64,000 bases of DNA from Enterococcus mediterraneensis (GTDB lineage Bacteria; Bacillota; Bacilli; Lactobacillales; Enterococcaceae), in the NCBI RefSeq assembly GCF_900604485.1, contig NZ_UWOP01000001.1, positions 1,163,501-1,227,500 on the forward strand. Direction: 5' to 3'. The position numbers were made by a program, and so were the translations under genes. The stretch's first letter is position 1, and every line of letters begins with the position of its first letter. Below, piece after piece: positions 63,553 to 64,000 of this stretch. Below the pieces are notes generated by a model that saw nothing but the letters and a program-made list of their open reading frames with translations, searched no databases and was not told the origin of the DNA.

Positions 63553-63777
63553 TTATACATCATTTGAAAACAGCGGGTATTCCACCGTAGAAACATACTT
63601 TGCTCCTTCCATATAGCGAAAGCACCGGATACCCTCCTTTTCAAAAAGTGACAACTTAGTGATGTCTGTCATGATTTCATGGATCTCTTCTTCTTTAAGG
63701 TCTTGGCGGCAGACCACCGGTACAAAAGTGTGGGGACGGCATTCTTCATCAAGGAATATCAAATGGAGTTTTTTCAT
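63553..63777 (-). CDS. DUF2922-like small protein
   Basis: A 74-residue protein (MKKLHLIFLDEECRPHTFVP onwards) with KEEEIHEIMTDITKLSLFEKEG, a pattern like DUF2922 of Firmicutes, where such genes follow a DUF1659 gene. The start at 63777 has GAGGG 5 bases before it. The function is unknown; assignment is from pattern, position and size. Confidence 0.55.
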   Translation of the reverse strand: MKKLHLIFLDEECRPHTFVPVVCRQDLKEEEIHEIMTDITKLSLFEKEGIRCFRYMEGAKYVSTVEYPLFSNDV

Positions 63778-63785
63778 GCTATCCC

Positions 63786-63992
63786 TCACAATCTTTGGAT
63801 CTTGCGTGTCGTCTCAATGATTGCCAACGGACTCAATTCCCTTGGAAACAGTCGCTCACAGATTTGCGCCAATTGTCGCAGCTCGTCTACTGAGGGGTCT
63901 TTGATGATTTTTTTGAAGGGCTGTTTGATCAGTTCGCCGCTTGTTTTGTCTTGGAATATCACCGCTATTTCCGTGTCAAGATAGGTTTTCAT
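63786..63992 (-). CDS. DUF1659-like small protein
   Basis: A 68-residue protein (IAVIFQDKTSGELIKQPFKKI, DPSVDELRQLAQICERLF) resembling DUF1659. It lies upstream of the DUF2922-like gene and 8 bases from it, so the pair form a small operon. GGAAGG stands two bases before the ATG at 63992, close to the right edge of the window; more of the operon may lie beyond it. Function unknown. Confidence 0.55.
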   Translation of the reverse strand: MKTYLDTEIAVIFQDKTSGELIKQPFKKIIKDPSVDELRQLAQICERLFPRELSPLAIIETTRKIQRL

Positions 63993-64000
63993 ATCCTTCC

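Noticed and set aside
1-64000. CRISPR, IS, prophage or integron elements
   Set aside because: No regularly spaced repeats, transposase, integrase or terminal inverted repeats were seen on either strand.

Overview
The window is a 64 kb piece of a low-GC Firmicutes chromosome, most likely an Enterococcus. This rests on gene order and protein families: comG operon-methyltransferase-ackA, dut-radA-yacL-gltX-cysE-cysS-mrnC-rlmB-yacP-sigH, ymfFHI-rodZ-pgsA-cinA-recA-rny, and rpsF-ssb-rpsR / gdpP-rplI-dnaB / purA. Two perfect 16-bp parS sites at the right end and the rpsF-to-dnaB order place the right side close to oriC. Most genes are on the minus strand, so replication probably enters from the right. 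I saw no insertion sequence, prophage, CRISPR array or broken gene; this is mostly core chromosome with a few accessory inserts.

Layout. 1-4.6 kb: the 3' part of a UvrA-like ATPase, a PadR-controlled ABC-2 exporter with a DUF1048 protein, and a DUF4180 protein. 4.7 kb: a lone tRNA-Leu(CAG). 5.2-11.5 kb: ackA, an adenine-type methyltransferase and the complete seven-gene comG DNA-uptake pilus operon. 11.8-15.3 kb: prs, glmU, purR. 15.4-18 kb: adcACB zinc uptake under two Zur-like boxes. 18.1-19.6 kb: ispE and an Hsp20. 19.7-26.1 kb: trehalose PTS, GH65 phosphorylase, beta-phosphoglucomutase and TreR. 26.2-28.7 kb: mprF. 28.9-38.1 kb: rny, recA, cinA, pgsA, rodZ, ymfI, ymfH, ymfF. 38.3-39.6 kb: mscL, a GNAT, veg. 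39.7-49.2 kb: the sigH-to-dut cluster with a cysteine T-box. 49.4-55.2 kb: proBA, a GNAT, a small membrane protein, a ZIP transporter and an ABC-F ATPase. 55.3-64 kb: degV, purA, dnaB, rplI, gdpP, rpsR, ssb, rpsF and a DUF2922/DUF1659 pair.

A theme is competence. The window has the whole comG operon, a SigH/ComX-type sigma factor, cinA-recA, radA and ssb. comGA and cinA share an unusual promoter-like motif, and the sigH Shine-Dalgarno lies inside a 9-bp hairpin. Together they suggest a regulated, possibly functional, transformation system. Other control elements read from the sequence are paired PurR boxes before purA, a near-consensus LexA box before recA, a cre site in the trehalose divergent region, and two structured minus-strand RNA elements (yacL-gltX and dnaB-rplI). 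The ABC-F protein has one conserved and one degenerate ATP site. All assignments are from reading the sequence; no database search was run.
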